From contig DASXLD010000071.1 of assembly GCA_036496385.1 (NCBI GenBank), positions 1-64,000 on the forward strand: 64,000 nt of DNA, in the 5' to 3' direction. Numbering within the stretch: the first letter of the stretch is position 1; each line of letters begins with the position of its first letter. The notes beneath the pieces were generated by a model. It was not told the DNA's origin. It worked only from the letters and a program-made list of their open reading frames with translations, and searched no databases. The stretch comes from Schlegelella_A sp036496385 (GTDB taxonomy: Bacteria; Pseudomonadota; Gammaproteobacteria; Burkholderiales; Burkholderiaceae_C). The position numbers and the translations under genes were made by a program. Shown here one piece after another: positions 1 to 9,087 of this stretch.

Positions 1-39
1 CGAGCGTCGGCGCGGCGGCAGTCGCAGCGGTCGCCAAGG

Positions 40-1416
40 TCAGCCCCTCACCCAGGTCGTGCCCTGCGGCGTGTCCTTGAGAACGATCCCCTGCGCAGCA
101 AGCTCGCTTCTGATGGCATCGGATCGAGGATAGTCGCCGCGGCCCTTGGCGGTGCGGCGTTCCTCGATCAGGCGGGCGATGCTCGCTTCGTCGAGCGCGG
201 CACCCGACTGGAGATACGCCCGCGGCACTTGCTGCAGGATGCCGAGCGTCGCGCCGAGTCCCTTCAGCAACGCCGCATCGGCGGCCCTGCGGCCGCGGTT
301 CACCTCGGCTGCGAGCTCGAACAGCGTCGCGATCGCGATCGACGTGTTGAAGTCGTCGTTCATCGCCGCGCGGAACGCCGCCGCGCGAGGCTCATTCCAG
401 TCGACGGCGGCGGCGCCTTCGCCTGACACGGCGTCGAGCGCGGTGTAGAGGCGGCGCAATCCATTGCGTGCGTCGTCGAGACTGGCGTCGCTGAAGTTGA
501 AAGGGCTGCGGTAGTGCGAGCGGATCATGAAGAAGCGGATCGTCTCGCCGTCGTAGCGCTCGAGCACCTCGCGGATGGTGAAGAAGTTCCCGACCGACTT
601 CGACATCTTCTCGTTGTCGATCGTCAACAGGCCGTTGTGCATCCAGACGTTGACGAACTTGCCTCCGCTCGCCGCCTCGCTCTGCGCGATCTCGTTCTCG
701 TGGTGCGGGAACTGCAGGTCCTGGCCGCCGCCGTGGATGTCGAAGTGCTCGCCGAGCAGCGCCACGCACATCGCCGAGCATTCGATGTGCCAGCCCGGCC
801 GGCCCGGGCCGAACTCGCTCGGCCACTTGGCGTCGTCGGGCTCGCTCTCCTTGGCCGACTTCCACATCACGAAGTCGAGGGGATCCTGCTTGCCGTCGAG
901 CACGGCGACGCGCTCGCCGGCGCGCAGCTGGTCGATCGACTTGCCGGAGAGCTTGCCGTAGCCCGCGAACTTGCGGACTGCGTAATTGACGTCGCCGTTC
1001 GTGCTCCGGTAGCCGAAGCCCTTCGCTTCGAGCGCTTCGATCATCGCCACCATCTGCGGCACATACCCGGTCGCGCGCGGCTGGTGCGCCGGCCGCTCGA
1101 GGCCGAGCGCGTCGGTATCCTCCTGCAGTGCCTCGATCATCTCGTCGGTGAGGGCACGGATCGAGATGCCGCGTTCGAGCGCGCGGCGGATGATCTTGTC
1201 GTCGATGTCGGTGATGTTGCGCACATACGTGACGCGGTAGCCGATCGTCTTCAGCCAGCGTTGGACGACGTCGAACGCGATCATGAACCGCGCATGGCCC
1301 ATGTGGCAGAGGTCGTAGATCGTGATGCCGCAGACGTAGAGCCGGACGTGGCCTGGCTCGATGGGCACGAACGGCTCGGTCTGCCGGGTCAGCGTGTTGT
1401 GGATGCGAAGTGTCAT
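40..1416 (-). CDS. cysS: Cysteinyl-tRNA synthetase
   Basis: Class I aminoacyl-tRNA synthetase that charges tRNA-Cys in the cytoplasm. The 458-residue protein has the usual family length. The HIGH signature appears as HMGH at residues 38-41, with the zinc-ligand cysteine at 29 and the further ligand regions HIECSAM and PHHENE. The KMSKS loop is present as NEKMSKS near residue 270. A helical anticodon-binding region fills the C-terminus, so the enzyme looks complete. The gene is divergent from the TPR gene at 1574, as in many Betaproteobacteria where cysS sits beside cyclophilin genes. Confidence 0.97.
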   Translation of the reverse strand: MTLRIHNTLTRQTEPFVPIEPGHVRLYVCGITIYDLCHMGHARFMIAFDVVQRWLKTIGYRVTYVRNITDIDDKIIRRALERGISIRALTDEMIEALQEDTDALGLERPAHQPRATGYVPQMVAMIEALEAKGFGYRSTNGDVNYAVRKFAGYGKLSGKSIDQLRAGERVAVLDGKQDPLDFVMWKSAKESEPDDAKWPSEFGPGRPGWHIECSAMCVALLGEHFDIHGGGQDLQFPHHENEIAQSEAASGGKFVNVWMHNGLLTIDNEKMSKSVGNFFTIREVLERYDGETIRFFMIRSHYRSPFNFSDASLDDARNGLRRLYTALDAVSGEGAAAVDWNEPRAAAFRAAMNDDFNTSIAIATLFELAAEVNRGRRAADAALLKGLGATLGILQQVPRAYLQSGAALDEASIARLIEERRTAKGRGDYPRSDAIRSELAAQGIVLKDTPQGTTWVRG

Positions 1417-1494
1417 GCAGCTGGGGCCTGCTTCGCACCTCCGGCCGCGTCGTGCGTCGCGGCGAGAAGGGCTTTCGGCATCGTGTGCGTACCC

Positions 1495-1512
1495 TACAAT
1501 CGATTCAGTATA
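1495..1512. promoter_or_regulatory. Possible divergent -10 elements between cysS and the TPR gene
   Basis: A TACAAT hexamer on the plus strand (1495-1500) and a TATACT hexamer on the minus strand (1507-1512 read in reverse) lie back to back in the 157-base gap between the divergent genes. Both resemble sigma-70 -10 boxes. I could not find convincing -35 partners at 16-18 bases, so these are candidates only. Confidence 0.3.
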
Positions 1513-1573
1513 GCGGTCCTCCCGAGCACCAAATCGGCGCTCGCGAGCCGTCGGCGGGCCTTCTTATCGACCG

Positions 1574-2152
1574 ATGCTGTCCAGGATCCTCGTCACCGCG
1601 TTGCTGCTGTGCGCCGCGATCGTTCGCCCAGTGTTGGGTGCGTCTACGGAGGACCTGGCCGAGATCACGCGACTGCATCACGCCGGTCAGACCGCTGCCG
1701 CGCTCGAGCGGGCCGACCGCGCGCTCGCCGCCAATCCCAAGGACGCTCAGGTGCGATTCCTGAAGTCGGTTCTCCTGGCCGACAGCGGCCGCTCCGCGGA
1801 AGCGCGGGTGATTCTCGAGCAGCTCGTCCAGGACTACCCCGAGCTCGCCGAGCCGCACAACAATCTCGCCGCCATCGATGCGACGAACGGCGAATATGGC
1901 AAGGCGCGCGCCGAGCTCGAGGAGGCGATCCGTCTCAACCCCAGCTATGCGCCTGCGCACGAGAACCTCGGCGACATCCATGCGCTGCTCGCCGGCCAGG
2001 CGTACGCGAAGGCGCTCCGCCTCGAGCCCACCAGCAACACCTTGCCGCGCAAGCTCGCGCTCGTTCGCCAGCTGACGACGCCGCTGGCGGAGCCGCGCGC
2101 ATCGTCCGCTTCGACGCCCCGCCCTGCCGCTTCCGCGGCGTTGCCCCGCTAG
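1574..2152 (+). CDS. Secreted or periplasmic TPR-repeat protein
   Basis: A 192-residue protein with an N-terminal hydrophobic signal peptide, probably cleaved after LGA near residue 23. Tandem tetratricopeptide-like helices follow (blocks such as AEPHNNLAAID and APAHENLGDIH, residues about 30-150). The low-complexity Ala/Ser/Pro tail looks disordered. TPR proteins act as protein-protein scaffolds and no partner is identifiable here. It precedes two cyclophilin genes on the same strand, with a gap of about 36 bases to ppiA, so co-transcription is likely and a periplasmic folding or envelope role is plausible. That role is inferred from context only. Confidence 0.8.
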   Translation: MLSRILVTALLLCAAIVRPVLGASTEDLAEITRLHHAGQTAAALERADRALAANPKDAQVRFLKSVLLADSGRSAEARVILEQLVQDYPELAEPHNNLAAIDATNGEYGKARAELEEAIRLNPSYAPAHENLGDIHALLAGQAYAKALRLEPTSNTLPRKLALVRQLTTPLAEPRASSASTPRPAASAALPR

Positions 2153-2188
2153 GGCAGGCCCTCCTTCCCCCACCGATCGGAGTCATCG

Positions 2189-2749
2189 ATGCAGTCGTTC
2201 CTCTCCCGTCTCGTCACCGCGCTCGTCGCCGCGACCGCGCTTTGCGCCAGCGGCGCGGCGCTCGCGCAAAAGGTCCGCCTTGCCACCACCGCCGGCGATA
2301 TCGTCGTCGAGCTCGACGCCGCCAAGGCACCCAAGAGCGTCGCCAACTTCCTCCAGTACGTCAAAGCCGGCCACTACGACAGCACGATCTTCCATCGCGT
2401 CATCGCCAACTTCATGATCCAGGGCGGCGGCATGACGGCCGACATGAAGGAGAAGGAGACGCGGCCGCCGATCCCGCTCGAGAGCAGGAACGGCCTGCTG
2501 AACCAGCGCGGCACGATCGCGATGGCGCGGACCCCCGACCCCAACTCGGCGACGGCGCAATTCTTCATCAACGTCAAGGACAACGATTTCCTCAACCAGG
2601 CGCAGTCAAAGGACGGCAACGGCTACGCCGTCTTCGGCAAGGTGATCCAAGGGATGGACGTCGTCGACAAGATCCGCGTCGTCCCGACCGGGCCGGGAGA
2701 CGTCCCGATGCAGCCGATCGTGATCAAAAAAGCAACCGTGGAGAAATGA
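2189..2749 (+). CDS. ppiA: Periplasmic cyclophilin-type peptidyl-prolyl isomerase
   Basis: Catalyses cis-trans isomerisation of proline peptide bonds in the periplasm. The 186-residue protein starts with a signal peptide ending ALA near residue 26, followed by one cyclophilin domain. Active-site signatures are visible: FHRVIANFMIQGG (catalytic Arg, Phe, Gln) and SATAQFFINV. The chosen ATG has CGGAG a few bases upstream. The next gene, ppiB, starts 3 bases after its stop and encodes a leaderless paralogue, so the pair supplies one exported and one cytoplasmic isomerase. Confidence 0.95.
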   Translation: MQSFLSRLVTALVAATALCASGAALAQKVRLATTAGDIVVELDAAKAPKSVANFLQYVKAGHYDSTIFHRVIANFMIQGGGMTADMKEKETRPPIPLESRNGLLNQRGTIAMARTPDPNSATAQFFINVKDNDFLNQAQSKDGNGYAVFGKVIQGMDVVDKIRVVPTGPGDVPMQPIVIKKATVEK

Positions 2750-2752
2750 GCG

Positions 2753-3253
2753 ATGCGACAAGTCGATCTGGAAACGAGCGCCGGCACCATCCGGGTCGAG
2801 CTCGACGATGAAAAGGCGCCCGAGACGGTGAAGAACTTCCTCACCAACGTCGAGAACGGCCACTACGACGGCACGGTGTTCCACCGTGTCATCAAGGGCT
2901 TCATGATCCAGGGCGGCGGGTTCGAGCCCGGCATGTCGCAAAAGCCCACCGGCTCGAAGATCCGCAACGAGGCGAGCAACGGCCTCAAGAACGACCGCCA
3001 CACGGTCGCGATGGCGCGCACCTCCGATCCCCACTCGGCGACGGCGCAGTTCTTCATCAACGCGGCCGACAACGAGTTCCTGAACTTCAAGTCGGAGACG
3101 CCGCAGGGCTGGGGCTATGCGGTCTTCGGCCGAGTCGTCTCCGGCCAGGAGGTCGTCGACGCGATCGAGAAGGTGCGCACCGGCAACCGCGGTGGCCACG
3201 GCGACGTTCCCCTCGACGACGTGACGATCACGCGCGCCACCGTCGTCTCCTGA
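2753..3253 (+). CDS. ppiB: Cytoplasmic cyclophilin-type peptidyl-prolyl isomerase
   Basis: A 166-residue cyclophilin without signal peptide, matching the length of E. coli PpiB. It carries FHRVIKGFMIQGGGF and SATAQFFINAADNEFLNF, the conserved catalytic and substrate-binding segments. Its start lies 3 bases after the ppiA stop, implying co-translation. It is a close paralogue of ppiA and probably arose by tandem duplication, the copies being separated functionally by presence or absence of the leader. Confidence 0.95.
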   Translation: MRQVDLETSAGTIRVELDDEKAPETVKNFLTNVENGHYDGTVFHRVIKGFMIQGGGFEPGMSQKPTGSKIRNEASNGLKNDRHTVAMARTSDPHSATAQFFINAADNEFLNFKSETPQGWGYAVFGRVVSGQEVVDAIEKVRTGNRGGHGDVPLDDVTITRATVVS

Positions 3254-3291
3254 GGCGGCTCGCGAGCGCCGGGTCCGGTCGCGCGAGGGCA

Positions 3292-4116
3292 ATGCCAGTG
3301 TCGACGCCGCGTCTGCCGCCGCTGCAGGCGCCCGAGTCGACCTCGACCTTCGACGCGCCGACGAGCTGGCGGGCGATCGACCTGCTGTCCGACCTGCATC
3401 TCGCCGAGAACACGCCCGAGGTCTTCGGGGCGTGGGCTGCGCACCTCGAAAGCACCGACGCCGACGCCGTGTTCATCCTCGGCGACCTGTTCGAGGTGTG
3501 GATCGGCGACGACGCCGCCGAGCGCGGCTTCGAGGCGCGCTGCGTCGAGGTTCTTGCCGCCGCAGCTCGGCGACGGCTGGTCGCATTCATGCCCGGCAAC
3601 CGCGATTTCCTCGTCGGCGACGCGATGCTCGAGTCGAGCGGTGTCGTCCGCTTCGCCGATCCGACGATCGTCGTCGCCTTCGGCGAGCGTGTGCTGCTCT
3701 CGCACGGTGACGCGCTCTGCATCGACGACGTCGCTTACCAGCGTTATCGCGCCGTCGTCCGGCGGCCGCTCGTGCAACGCGCGTTCGCCGCTCTTCCGGT
3801 TGCGGCGCGGCGTGCGATCGGCCGCTCGCTGCGGCGCCGGAGTGCCCGCCGCCCGCCGCGCGAGCACGGCGGCTACGTGGATGTCGATGCCGGCGCGGCG
3901 CTCGCTTGGCTCCGCGACGCCGATGCGGCGACGCTCGTCCACGGCCACACGCACCGGCCGGCGAGCCACGATCTTGCGCCGGGCGCGGTGCGCCACGTCC
4001 TCAGCGACTGGGAGCTGGACGGCAGCAGCGCGCCGCGTGCCGAGATCCTGCGCTGGGATGCAACCGGGTTCGCGCGCATCGCCCCCTCGATCGCGCGCCC
4101 GCCGGCGACGCCGTGA
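3292..4116 (+). CDS. lpxH: UDP-2,3-diacylglucosamine diphosphatase (lipid A pathway)
   Basis: Calcineurin-like metallophosphoesterase that hydrolyses UDP-2,3-diacylglucosamine to lipid X, the fourth step of lipid A synthesis, at the inner membrane surface. All metal-binding blocks are visible: SDLHL, GDLFE, GNRDF, HGDA and HGHTH. The 274 residues exceed the usual 240 or so because the N-terminus carries about 28 extra Pro/Ser-rich residues before the first metallophosphoesterase strand. A later start is possible but no better codon is obvious. Its stop overlaps the GTG of mtfA (GTGA), so the two are translationally coupled. Confidence 0.93.
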   Translation: MPVSTPRLPPLQAPESTSTFDAPTSWRAIDLLSDLHLAENTPEVFGAWAAHLESTDADAVFILGDLFEVWIGDDAAERGFEARCVEVLAAAARRRLVAFMPGNRDFLVGDAMLESSGVVRFADPTIVVAFGERVLLSHGDALCIDDVAYQRYRAVVRRPLVQRAFAALPVAARRAIGRSLRRRSARRPPREHGGYVDVDAGAALAWLRDADAATLVHGHTHRPASHDLAPGAVRHVLSDWELDGSSAPRAEILRWDATGFARIAPSIARPPATP

Positions 4117-4934
4117 CCGGCTGGTGGCGTCGCTGGCGGCGCGCGCGCACGCTCGAGAAGCGCGCCATCCCGGAGCCGCTCTGGGAGCTGACCCTCGCCC
4201 GCCACCCTTTCCTCGCCGCGCGTCCGGTCGAGAAGGTCGCGGCGCTGCGCGACATGGCGACGCTCTTTCTCGCCGGCAAGGAGTTCAGCGGCGCCGGAGG
4301 TCTCGAGGTCAGCGACGAGATGGCCGTCGCGATCGCGGCGCAGGCCTGCCTTCCTGCACTCGAGCTCGGCCTGTCGTGGTTCGATGGCTTCGTCGGCATC
4401 GTCGTCCATCCCGACGCCGTGGTTGCACGGCGCGAACACGAGGACGAGATGGGCATCGTCCACGCCTACGACGAGGAGCTGAGCGGCGAGGCGATGCACG
4501 GCGGGCCGGTGATGCTCGCCTGGCGCGACGTCGACGAGGCCGGCCTGTCGGCGGCCGAGGGCTACAACGTCGTCATCCACGAGTTCGCGCACGTCATCGA
4601 TATGCGCGGTGGCGTGACCGCGGCCGCGCAAGGTCACGATCGCAAGAGCGAGCGCGGCCGCTGGTTGCGGTCGCTGGTGCTCGAGCATGGGCGCTTCGCG
4701 CGCCGCGTCGACCGCGCCGAGGAGACGTTTCTCGACCCTTACGGAGCCGAGGCGCTGGAAGAGTTCTTCGCTGTCGGAGCGGAGGCGTTCTTCGTCGCGC
4801 CACGAAAGCTCCTGGCCGAGCAGCCGCGCCTGTATCGACTCCTCGCCGAGTTCTTCCGCCAGGACCCGGCCCGCGACCTCGATGAAAAAGGGGGCCGCGA
4901 GGCCCCCTCCGAGCAGTCGAACAAGCGCCGCTAG
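4113..4934 (+). CDS. mtfA: MtfA-like zinc metallopeptidase
   Basis: Member of the M90 / Mlc-titration-factor family. E. coli MtfA binds the repressor Mlc and has aminopeptidase activity. The zinc motif HEFAH lies in the middle of the protein, with a downstream EALEEFFAVGAEAFF helix carrying the further acidic ligand. I chose the GTG that overlaps the lpxH stop as GTGA, giving 273 residues, close to the family length; a longer reading frame upstream lies inside lpxH and is unlikely to be translated. The last codons form one arm of the terminator of the convergent clpA. Confidence 0.88.
   Translation: MTGWWRRWRRARTLEKRAIPEPLWELTLARHPFLAARPVEKVAALRDMATLFLAGKEFSGAGGLEVSDEMAVAIAAQACLPALELGLSWFDGFVGIVVHPDAVVARREHEDEMGIVHAYDEELSGEAMHGGPVMLAWRDVDEAGLSAAEGYNVVIHEFAHVIDMRGGVTAAAQGHDRKSERGRWLRSLVLEHGRFARRVDRAEETFLDPYGAEALEEFFAVGAEAFFVAPRKLLAEQPRLYRLLAEFFRQDPARDLDEKGGREAPSEQSNKRR
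4885..4907 (-). terminator. Intrinsic terminator of clpS-clpA, inside the 3' end of mtfA
   Basis: Read on the minus strand, a 7-bp perfect stem GGGGGCC/GGCCCCC with a 4-base loop (TCGC) is followed at once by TTTTT. It lies about 24 bases past the clpA stop codon. On the plus strand the same bases are coding sequence near the mtfA C-terminus, with the A-tract before the stem, so the signal is directional and serves clpA. Confidence 0.8.
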
Positions 4935-7237
4935 GCGGTCGCCTGCTCGGCCTTCGGCTTGTCGCTGCGACGCACCGGCTGGATGTCGAGCAGCGGCTTG
5001 CCGTCGTCGTCGACGTCGATCGTCAGGCGCCCGCCCTCGACCAGCCGGCCGAACAGCAGCTCGTCGGCGAGGGCGCGGCGGATCGTGTCCTGGATCAGCC
5101 GCTGCATCGGCCGCGCGCCCATGAGCGGATCGAAGCCCTTCTTGGCGAGATGCTTGCGCAGGCCGTCGGTGAACGTGACCTCGACCTTCTTCTCGGCGAG
5201 CTGGCCCTCGAGCTCGAGCAGGAACTTGTCGACGACGCGAAGGATGATCTCCTCGTCGAGCGACTTGAAGCTCACCGTCGCGTCGAGGCGGTTGCGGAAC
5301 TCGGGGGTGAACAGCCGTTTGATGTCGGCCATTTCGTCGCCCGCTTCGCGCGTGTTCAGGAAACCGATCGTCGCCTTGTTCATCGTCTCGGCGCCGGCGT
5401 TGGTCGTCATGATGATGATGACGCTGCGGAAGTCGGCCTTGCGGCCGTTGTTGTCGGTCAGCGTGCCGTGGTCCATGACCTGCAGGAGCACGTTGAAGAC
5501 GTCGGGATGGGCCTTCTCGATCTCGTCGAACAGCAGCACGGTGTGCGGCTTCTTCGAGATTGCCTCGGTCAGGAGACCGCCCTGGTCGAACCCGACGTAG
5601 CCCGGCGGCGCACCGATCAGGCGGCTCACCGCATGGCGCTCCATGTACTCGCTCATGTCGAAGCGGATCAGGTCGACGCCGAGGACGAACGCGAGCTGCT
5701 TGGCGACCTCGGTCTTCCCGACTCCGGTCGGGCCGCTGAACAGGAACGAGCCGATCGGCTTGTCGGGCCGGCCGAGGCCCGAGCGCGCCATCTTGATCGC
5801 CGACGCCAGCGCGTCGATCGCCGGGTCCTGGCCGAAGACGACGCTCTTCAGGTCGCGGTCGAGCGTCTTCAGCTTCGAGCGGTCGTCGGTCGACACCGAG
5901 GCGGGCGGGATGCGCGCGATCTTGGCGACGATCTCCTCGACCTCGGGCCGATTGATCGTCTTCTTCTGCTTGCTCTTGGGCAGGATGCGCTGCGCGGCAC
6001 CGGCCTCGTCGATGACGTCGATCGCCTTGTCGGGCAGGTGGCGGTCGTTGATGAACTTGGCCGAGAGCTCGGCCGCGGCCTGCAGCGCCGCCGGCGCGTA
6101 CTTGACGCTGTGGTGCTCCTCGAAACGGCTCTTCAGCCCCTTCAGGATCTCGATCGTCTGCTCGACCGAGGGCTCGACGACGTCGACCTTCTGGAAGCGC
6201 CGCGACAAGGCGGCGTCCTTCTCGAAGATGCCGCGGTATTCGGTGAACGTCGTCGCGCCGATGCACTTCATCGCGCCCGAGCTGAGGGCGGGCTTGAGCA
6301 AGTTGCTCGCGTCGAGCGTGCCGCCCGACGCCGCGCCGGCGCCGATCAGGGTATGGATCTCGTCGATGAAGAGGATCGCGTTCGGCTGGTCCTTGAGGTT
6401 CTTCAGCACGCCCTTCAGGCGCTGCTCGAAGTCGCCGCGGTACTTGGTGCCGGCGAGCAGTGCACCCATGTCGAGCGCATAGACGACCGACTCGGCGAGG
6501 ACCTCGGGAACCTCCGACTGCGTGATCCGCCAGGCGAGGCCTTCGGCGATCGCGGTCTTGCCGACGCCGGCCTCGCCGACCAGCAGCGGGTTGTTCTTGC
6601 GCCGGCGACAAAGGATCTGGATGACGCGCTCGACCTCGTGCTCACGGCCGATCAGGGGATCGATCTTGCCGTCGCGGGCGAGCTGGTTCAGGTTCTGCGT
6701 GAACTGGTCAAGCGGCGAGCCCTTGCCGTCCGACTCTTCCTTCTCGCTCTCGGTGCTCGAGCCGCCGCCTTCGCCGGGCTTGGCGGACTCGGGCGGATCG
6801 CTCTTCTTGATCCCGTGGGCGATGAAGTTGACGACGTCCAGCCGCGTCACGCCCTGCTGGTGCAGGTAGTAGACGGCGTGCGAGTCCTTCTCGCCGAAGA
6901 TCGCGACGAGCACGTTGGCGCCGGTGACCTCCTTCTTGCCGCTGCCGGTCGACTGGACATGCATGATCGCGCGCTGGATGACGCGCTGAAAGCCGAGCGT
7001 CGGCTGGGTGTCGACCTCGTCGGCGCCGCCGACCGTCGGCGTGTTCTCCTTGATGAAGCCGACCAGACTCTTCCTCAGGTCGTCGAGATTGGCAGAGCAA
7101 GCGCGCAGGACTTCGGCCGCCGACGGGTTGTCGAGCAGCGCCATCAGCAGATGCTCGACGGTGATGAACTCGTGGCGCTGCTGCCTGGCCTCGACGAAGG
7201 CCATGTGGAGGCTGACTTCTAGCTCTTGCGCGATCAT
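4931..7237 (-). CDS. clpA: ATP-dependent Clp protease ATP-binding subunit ClpA
   Basis: AAA+ unfoldase that feeds substrates, including N-end-rule substrates delivered by ClpS, into ClpP. The 768 residues contain the N-terminal double Clp-N repeat, a first AAA+ module with Walker A GEAGVGKT and the GAGAASGGT loop, a second AAA+ module with GPTGVGKTE, and the C-terminal D2 region. The ATG was chosen because the protein then begins MIAQELEVSLHMAF like known ClpA. That ATG overlaps the clpS stop as ATGA. An acidic Ser/Glu linker follows the N-domain. A terminator follows the stop. Confidence 0.97.
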   Translation of the reverse strand: MIAQELEVSLHMAFVEARQQRHEFITVEHLLMALLDNPSAAEVLRACSANLDDLRKSLVGFIKENTPTVGGADEVDTQPTLGFQRVIQRAIMHVQSTGSGKKEVTGANVLVAIFGEKDSHAVYYLHQQGVTRLDVVNFIAHGIKKSDPPESAKPGEGGGSSTESEKEESDGKGSPLDQFTQNLNQLARDGKIDPLIGREHEVERVIQILCRRRKNNPLLVGEAGVGKTAIAEGLAWRITQSEVPEVLAESVVYALDMGALLAGTKYRGDFEQRLKGVLKNLKDQPNAILFIDEIHTLIGAGAASGGTLDASNLLKPALSSGAMKCIGATTFTEYRGIFEKDAALSRRFQKVDVVEPSVEQTIEILKGLKSRFEEHHSVKYAPAALQAAAELSAKFINDRHLPDKAIDVIDEAGAAQRILPKSKQKKTINRPEVEEIVAKIARIPPASVSTDDRSKLKTLDRDLKSVVFGQDPAIDALASAIKMARSGLGRPDKPIGSFLFSGPTGVGKTEVAKQLAFVLGVDLIRFDMSEYMERHAVSRLIGAPPGYVGFDQGGLLTEAISKKPHTVLLFDEIEKAHPDVFNVLLQVMDHGTLTDNNGRKADFRSVIIIMTTNAGAETMNKATIGFLNTREAGDEMADIKRLFTPEFRNRLDATVSFKSLDEEIILRVVDKFLLELEGQLAEKKVEVTFTDGLRKHLAKKGFDPLMGARPMQRLIQDTIRRALADELLFGRLVEGGRLTIDVDDDGKPLLDIQPVRRSDKPKAEQATA

Positions 7238-7581
7238 GCGGACTCCATAATGCATTGCAGCGGGTGACCGCCGCGCCGTGCGGCGGCGAGCACCAGTTCG
7301 ACCTTGGTCCCGGCAACGTCCTTCGAATAGACGCCGCAAACACCGCGACCGTCGTGGTGGATCTTCAGCATGATCTGTGTCGCGGTCTCGAGATCCCGGT
7401 TGAAGTATTCCTGCAGCACCATGACGACGAACTCCATCGGGGTGTAGTCGTCGTTGAGCAGGATCACCTGATACATCGGCGGCGGCTCGGTCTTCTGCTC
7501 CTTGCGCTCGGCAACAACCGCCCCCTGGCCGTCGTCGGTACGCGGCCGGACGACAGGAACCGGAGGTTTGTCGGCAGGCAT
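7234..7581 (-). CDS. clpS: ATP-dependent Clp protease adaptor ClpS
   Basis: A 115-residue adaptor that binds N-degron residues and hands substrates to ClpA. The core has the family motif YQVILLNDDYTPMEFVV and the later GVYSKDVAGTKVELV segment. The first 35 residues are a flexible extension. It overlaps clpA by 4 bases, so the adaptor and its unfoldase are made together. A TAGAAT hexamer lies just upstream of the ATG on the minus strand, a possible -10 box with a very short leader. Confidence 0.95.
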   Translation of the reverse strand: MPADKPPVPVVRPRTDDGQGAVVAERKEQKTEPPPMYQVILLNDDYTPMEFVVMVLQEYFNRDLETATQIMLKIHHDGRGVCGVYSKDVAGTKVELVLAAARRGGHPLQCIMESA

Positions 7582-7763
7582 GAATTCATTCTATCGAGTT
7601 GGCGCTCTCGCGCCTCACTCGAATGGATATGCCACGCGGGGAGTTTTTCACAAGGGGAGGGCCGCCTCCCCGCCCTGCCCGTTCGGCGGAGGGCGAGCGT
7701 GTGGAAAGCCCGGAAACAGCGGCGCCGAGCGAGCGTCGAGCGCGCGCTTCGGGTCCGAGTCGA

Positions 7764-9017
7764 CTACATGTTGTCGATCATCACCTGGCCGAAGCCCGAG
7801 CACGAGACCTGCGTCGCGCCTTCGAGGAGGCGTGCGAAGTCGTAGGTGACCTTCTTCGACAGGATCGACTTCTCCATCGACTTGACGATCAAGTCGGCCG
7901 CCTGATGCCAGCCGAGATGGCGCAGCATCATCTCGGCCGAGAGGATCTCGGAGCCGGGGTTGACGTAGTCCTTGCCGGCGTACTTGGGCGCGGTGCCGTG
8001 GGTCGCCTCGAACATCGCGACCGAGTCGCTCATGTTCGCGCCCGGCGCGATGCCGATGCCGCCGACTTGCGCGGCGAGCGCGTCGGAAACGTAGTCGCCG
8101 TTCAGGTTCAAGGTCGCAATCACCGAGTACTCGGCCGGGCGGAGCAGGATCTGCTGCAGGAAGGCGTCGGCGATGACGTCCTTGACGACGATCTCCTTGC
8201 CGCTCTTGGGGCTCTTGAACTTGCACCAGGGGCCGCCGTCGATCTCGACCGCGCCGAACTCGCGTTGGGCGAGCGCGTAACCCCAGTCGCGAAAGCCGCC
8301 CTCGGTGAACTTCATGATATTGCCCTTGTGGACGAGCGTCACCGAAGACTTGTCGTGGTCGATGGCGTACTTGATCGCCTTTCGCACCAGCCGCTCCGTG
8401 CCCTCTCGCGAGACCGGCTTGATGCCGATGCCGGAGGTCGCCGGGAAGCGGATCTTCCTGACGCCGAAGTCCTCCTGCAGGACCTTGATCAGGCGCTTGG
8501 CCTTCTCGCTCTCGGCCTCGAACTCGATGCCGGCGTAGATGTCCTCGGAGTTCTCGCGGAAGATGACCATGTTGGTCTTCTCGGGCTCGCGGACCGGTGA
8601 CGGCACGCCCTTGAAGTACTGGATCGGCCTGAGACACACGTACAGGTCGAGCTCCTGGCGGAGCGCGACGTTGAGCGAGCGAATGCCGCCGCCGACCGGC
8701 GTCGTCAGCGGCCCCTTGATCGAGACGACGTACTCGCGCAGCACGTCGAGGGTCTCGGGCGGCAGCCAGACGTCGGGCCCGTAGACGCGGGTCGACTTCT
8801 CGCCCGCGTAGATCTCCATCCAGCGGATCTTCTTCTTGCCACCGTAGGCCTTGGCAACCGCGGCGTCGACGACCTTGATCATCACCGGAGTGATGTCAAC
8901 GCCGGTGCCGTCGCCTTCGATATAGGGAATGATCGGCTCGTCCGGGACCTGCAGGGAGAAGTCGGGGTTGACCTTGATCTTCTGCCCGGCGGCGGGCACC
9001 TGGATGTGCTGATACAT
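7764..9017 (-). CDS. icd: NADP-dependent isocitrate dehydrogenase
   Basis: TCA-cycle enzyme converting isocitrate to 2-oxoglutarate with NADP. The 417 residues match E. coli Icd. The substrate loop SIKGPLTTPVGGGIRSLN contains the regulatory serine, followed by RENSEDIYAG and, late in the protein, EATHGTAPKYAGKD for cofactor binding. I chose the ATG giving MYQHIQVP, which has GGAG about 10 bases upstream; the longer frame has no comparable signal. It stands alone and is divergent from the DUF192 gene. Confidence 0.96.
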   Translation of the reverse strand: MYQHIQVPAAGQKIKVNPDFSLQVPDEPIIPYIEGDGTGVDITPVMIKVVDAAVAKAYGGKKKIRWMEIYAGEKSTRVYGPDVWLPPETLDVLREYVVSIKGPLTTPVGGGIRSLNVALRQELDLYVCLRPIQYFKGVPSPVREPEKTNMVIFRENSEDIYAGIEFEAESEKAKRLIKVLQEDFGVRKIRFPATSGIGIKPVSREGTERLVRKAIKYAIDHDKSSVTLVHKGNIMKFTEGGFRDWGYALAQREFGAVEIDGGPWCKFKSPKSGKEIVVKDVIADAFLQQILLRPAEYSVIATLNLNGDYVSDALAAQVGGIGIAPGANMSDSVAMFEATHGTAPKYAGKDYVNPGSEILSAEMMLRHLGWHQAADLIVKSMEKSILSKKVTYDFARLLEGATQVSCSGFGQVMIDNM

Positions 9018-9087
9018 GAAAATGAGGCTCCGCAAGGCGCTGCCGTGGTGGCAGCGCAGCCGCAAATTCTAAGTCGGATGCAGCAGC

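Noticed and set aside
7654..7671. GGGGAGG/CCTCCCC hairpin between icd and clpS
   Set aside because: No T-tract on either strand at the proper side, so I did not call a terminator; it may be chance in GC-rich DNA.
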